Shown here: positions 60,023 through 64,000 of the stretch, in pieces
How the letters are laid out: every line of letters starts with the position of its first letter
Numbering within the stretch: position 1 is the stretch's first letter
Assembly (NCBI GenBank): GCA_963677085.2
Contig: CAXXFH010000004.1
Location: forward strand, 124,001 to 188,000
Length of the DNA stretch: 64,000 nucleotides
DNA from: G963677085 sp963677085
Lineage (GTDB): Bacteria; Planctomycetota; Planctomycetia; Pirellulales; Thermoguttaceae
Reading direction: 5' to 3'
Program-made: the position numbers and the translations under genes
The notes under the pieces: generated by a model
Told to the model about the DNA's origin: nothing
Database searches by the model: none
Seen by the model: only the letters and a program-made list of their open reading frames with translations

Positions 60023-60089
60023 TTGTGGAACGAGGGCGACCGGCGGAAGCCCGGTTTTCCTGGCCGGAACGCAAGGAAGTGTTCCACAA
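60023..60089. promoter_or_regulatory. Long hairpin upstream of the MoxR gene
   Basis: TTGTGGAAC (60023-60031) pairs perfectly with GTTCCACAA (60081-60089). The loop carries the motif GAGGGCGACC...AGCCCGGTTT, which also occurs near 50949-50974. The structure lies 166 bases before the MoxR start. The rest of the 275-bp gap holds the CTAGAG repeat and nothing else recognised. Confidence 0.45.
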
Positions 60090-60254
60090 TCAAACCAGGA
60101 ACCAATAGATGCCAGAGGCGTGGTTGCCTCAGCAACCACCGTTTCGAACTGCAAACGACATGTTTCAACCTCGGTCCCAAAGCCGGAGTCTGGAACCGAG
60201 CGGATAACAACTGATAACTGACAACTACCCACTCCCAACTCCAAGGGAACCACC

Positions 60255-61310
<1,056 letters not shown>

Positions 61311-62284
61311 GGCGCTGAAGCGCATCACGCGGCTCGATTTGCGTGCGCGGCACATTGTCGAAGGCTTTTTGTCGGGCATGCACCGCAGCCCGTACTTCGG
61401 GCAGTCGATTGAGTTTTTGCAACACCGCGAATACACGTTCGGCGACGACCTGCGCCACGTCGACTGGAAGGTCTGGGCCAAGCAGGACCGCTTCTACGTC
61501 AAGCAGTACGAAGAAGACACCAACATGCGGTGTACGCTGCTGACCGACGTGTCGGCTAGCATGCGTTACGGCAATCAGGCCATGAACAAGTATGAATACG
61601 GCAGCACGATTGCCGTAAGCCTGGCGTATCTGGTGCTGAAGCAACAGGACTCGGTCGGTTGTGTTTCGTTCGACGACGACGTCCGCATGACCGTCCCGCA
61701 GCGCACCCGGCGCAACCACCTCGATTCGATCATCCAGGCGCTCGACGTCAGTAAACCTGAGCAGAAAACCGATATTTACCAGGTCCTCCGCCACGTAACC
61801 GAAACCTATCCGCGCCGCGGACTGATTGTGTTGATCTCCGACTTGCTGGTCGACCGCAAAGGACTGTTTCGCGGCCTACGGCTATTGCGCAGCCGAGGGC
61901 ATGATGTCATGGTTTTCCACGTGATGGACGACGATGAGTTGAACTTTCCTTTTACCGGCCCAACTCGATTCGAAGGGCTGGAGATTCCCGACCAATTGCG
62001 CTGCAATCCCCGCGCACTGCGTGAGGGTTACCTTGAAGCGCTCAACGCATACCTGGACGAGGTCCGACGGGGTTGCGTGCGACACAACGTAGACTACGCC
62101 TTGGTGCGAACCAGCGAACCGCTCGACGCCGCCCTGGCAACTTACTTGAGTAACCGCCTAGGAACACATCATCGAAATTGACACGTGTCAAGAGTTGAGA
62201 GTTCGGTGCAGAGAGGCCCGAGCCCAAAGCCGCTATTCCACCCGGACTCCCAAAACCTAACCCCAAACGCCTAACTCCACTTCT

Positions 62285-64000
62285 ATGCCGTCCTTTGTTT
62301 ATCCAGCTCTGCTCACCGGATTATGGATCGTTGCGATTCCGATCGTAATCCACCTGATCAACATGCTGCGTCATCGACGTGTGCAATGGGCGGCCATGGA
62401 GTTTTTGCTCCAAAGCCAGAAGAAGAATCGCACGTGGATCGTGATGAAGCAACTGCTACTTCTGCTGTTGCGAATGGCCGTTGTCGCCCTGATTGTTCTG
62501 ATGGTGGCGCGCCCCAAGCTACCCAACAAGTTTGGTCATCTGTTCGGCAGCACGAAAACGCATCACGTGGTGCTACTGGACGACAGTTTTTCCATGTCGG
62601 ACCGTTGGGCCGACACCAACGCCTTCGACGAAGCCAAGCTGGTGATCGAACGGATCGGCACTGAAGCCGCCCGACGGATCGAGCCGCAAACCTTTACGCT
62701 GCTGCGGTTTTCCCAAGCCCGACGAGTAGGGCAGGGCACCGACGCCGATCTGCTCGAACAACCAGTCGGAAGCCAATTCAGTGAACAACTCGAAGAAAAG
62801 CTTCGCGAAATGACGGTCTCCCAGATGGCAGCCGGGCCAAGCCAAGCGCTGGAAGCCGTCCGGCAACTGGTCGGCGAGGATGAAGAAGAACGACGCATCG
62901 TTTATATCATCTCCGACTTCCGCACCCGGCAATGGGACGATCCTACCGACATCCAACAACTGCTGCTTAAGCTCAATGAAGCCAACGCAGAAATCCATTT
63001 GATCAACTGCATCGAAAACGAGCGGCCCAATCTGGCGATCACGTCGCTGAAACCGGCCGAGGGGATTCGTGCCGCGGGCGTGCCGATGTTCATGGAAGTC
63101 GCCGTGAAAAACTTCGGCACCAACACGGCGAAAGAAGTTTCCGTGCAGCTTGAAGAAGACGGTCACGGCCGCCCGGCGGTGAAGATCCCCACGATCCCCC
63201 CAGGGCAAACCGTTACGGAACGTTTTCTCGTGCTCTTCCCCACCGAGGGTCAACATCAGGCCACCGCACGGCTGCAGAGCGATGCCATCGAGGTCGACAA
63301 CGCCCGTTACCGTGCTCTGAGTCTGCCGCCCGAGATTTCCGTGCTGCTGGTCGACGGTTCGCCCGGTGGCAACGACGCCCGATTCATTCAGATGGCCGCG
63401 TCGCCCGGGGGCGCCATTCGCACGGGCCTACGTGCGCAGATCGAATCGCCCCGTTTCCTTTCGCTCAACCCACTCGACAAGTTTCGTGCCGTGGGTCTGT
63501 TGAACATCGACCGGTTGGACCAGTCGTCGATCACCTCACTGCAAACCTACGTCGAGGGCGGCGGAGGATTGCTGGTTTTCCTCGGCGAGCAAACCGACAC
63601 GCGTTTCTTCAACAACCAGCTATACCGCAACGGCGAGGGCCTGTTCCCTGTGCCCTTGACTGGCATCGAGACAATGCTCATCGACCGGATCGAGAAAGCG
63701 CCCGACATCGAAGTCGACGACCACTTCATCTTTCGCGTCTTTGCAGGCAAGCGGAATACGTTTTTGAAAACGGTGCTCGTCGAGCGGTATTTCGGCGTTG
63801 CGCCCGACTGGAAACCGGCACCCGACTCGGGCGTTCGTGTAATCGCACGTCTCCGCAACGGCGCACCGTTGGTCGTAGAACGTCGCGTGGGCGAAGGTCG
63901 CGTTCTGGCCGTACTCACGACGGCTGCCCCGACATTCAACAATTGGGCGCGCAACCCCAGCTTTGTGATCGTCGTGCAAGACATGCTGGCTTATCTGACC
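62285..64000 (+). CDS. BatA-like membrane protein with VWA domain (3' truncated by window edge)
   Basis: The frame is open from the ATG at 62285 to the right edge (572 residues seen). The N-terminal BatA domain has two membrane helices, ~5-26 (VYPALLTGLWIVAIPIVIHL) and ~54-75 (MKQLLLLLLRMAVVALIVLM), joined by the typical RRVQWAAMEFLLQS. A VWA domain follows with metal site LLDDSFSMS (D99, S101, S103), then beta-rich domains and a class I glutamine-amidotransferase-like region (~345-560, ISVLLVDGS, YVEGGGGLLVFLGE). This architecture is the usual third gene after MoxR and DUF58 in Planctomycetota and Bacteroidota, where it is often called aerotolerance-related. The C-terminus with the expected last membrane helix lies outside the window. 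Confidence 0.93.
   Translation, partial: MPSFVYPALLTGLWIVAIPIVIHLINMLRHRRVQWAAMEFLLQSQKKNRTWIVMKQLLLLLLRMAVVALIVLMVARPKLPNKFGHLFGSTKTHHVVLLDDSFSMSDRWADTNAFDEAKLVIERIGTEAARRIEPQTFTLLRFSQARRVGQGTDADLLEQPVGSQFSEQLEEKLREMTVSQMAAGPSQALEAVRQLVGEDEEERRIVYIISDFRTRQWDDPTDIQQLLLKLNEANAEIHLINCIENERPNLAITSLKPAEGIRAAGVPMFMEVAVKNFGTNTAKEVSVQLEEDGHGRPAVKIPTIPPGQTVTERFLVLFPTEGQHQATARLQSDAIEVDNARYRALSLPPEISVLLVDGSPGGNDARFIQMAASPGGAIRTGLRAQIESPRFLSLNPLDKFRAVGLLNIDRLDQSSITSLQTYVEGGGGLLVFLGEQTDTRFFNNQLYRNGEGLFPVPLTGIETMLIDRIEKAPDIEVDDHFIFRVFAGKRNTFLKTVLVERYFGVAPDWKPAPDSGVRVIARLRNGAPLVVERRVGEGRVLAVLTTAAPTFNNWARNPSFVIVVQDMLAYLT

Overview
The window looks like a chromosomal segment of a planctomycete (Planctomycetota, probably Pirellulales-like). 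This is inferred from the gene content: very large secreted PQQ-propeller proteins, squalene-cyclase-fold repeat proteins, a Ser/Thr kinase with a planctomycete-type N-terminal helical module, a MoxR/DUF58/BatA cluster, many starts without a Shine-Dalgarno sequence, and a 25-kb adhesin gene. No 16S or other marker is present, so the genus cannot be named.

Layout. (1) Positions 1-25262 are the 3' part of one giant gene, open at the left edge. It encodes more than 8,400 residues: a stalk of LamG, FG-GAP, cadherin-like, PKD, DNRLRE, delta-60, VWA and He_PIG-type domains, then an Rhs/YD-repeat shell, a Gly/Ala-rich hydrophobic linker and a C-terminal deaminase-like tip (CAE ... PCxxC). The gene directly downstream (25353-26108) is the best candidate immunity gene. 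(2) Positions 26109-30998 are a graveyard of mobile DNA: a REP-like palindrome next to a RAYT transposase N-terminal fragment, an orphan rhs fragment copying the shell, a complete three-gene IS66-type element with inverted repeats and a short target duplication, and two small related ORFs. (3) Positions 30999-36259 are an integrated element in a tRNA-Phe gene: an unknown 527-aa wHTH protein, two excisionase-like HTH proteins, a small unknown protein, a replication-initiator-like protein, a Cro-type HTH and a tyrosine integrase whose C-terminus is read antisense through the tRNA. (4) Positions 36484-49440 are a probable operon with its own promoter: a squalene-cyclase-fold secreted protein, a single-pass membrane protein, ExbB/TolQ, two ExbD/TolR proteins, a J-domain-like/PQQ membrane protein, a family-5 solute-binding-like protein and a secreted protein of unknown function. 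A Ser/Thr kinase converges on it. (5) Positions 51034-52918 carry housekeeping genes: RluA-type pseudouridine synthase, Maf nucleotide pyrophosphatase, and an HU-like protein. (6) Positions 53358-64000 hold a second envelope module: a giant PQQ-repeat secreted protein, another squalene-cyclase-fold protein, then MoxR ATPase, DUF58 and a BatA-like VWA membrane protein cut by the right edge.

How the parts work together. Regions 4 and 6 look like two versions of a planctomycete envelope module that pairs a secreted alpha/alpha-barrel repeat protein with PQQ-propeller proteins and inner-membrane machinery: a proton-driven ExbB/ExbD motor in region 4, MoxR/VWA in region 6. A shared helical motif links the kinase at 49485-50834 with the J/PQQ protein, suggesting a common partner. 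Region 1 looks like a polymorphic-toxin locus with an exceptionally long adhesive stalk; its AT-richer tip and the downstream rhs debris fit exchange of C-terminal cassettes.
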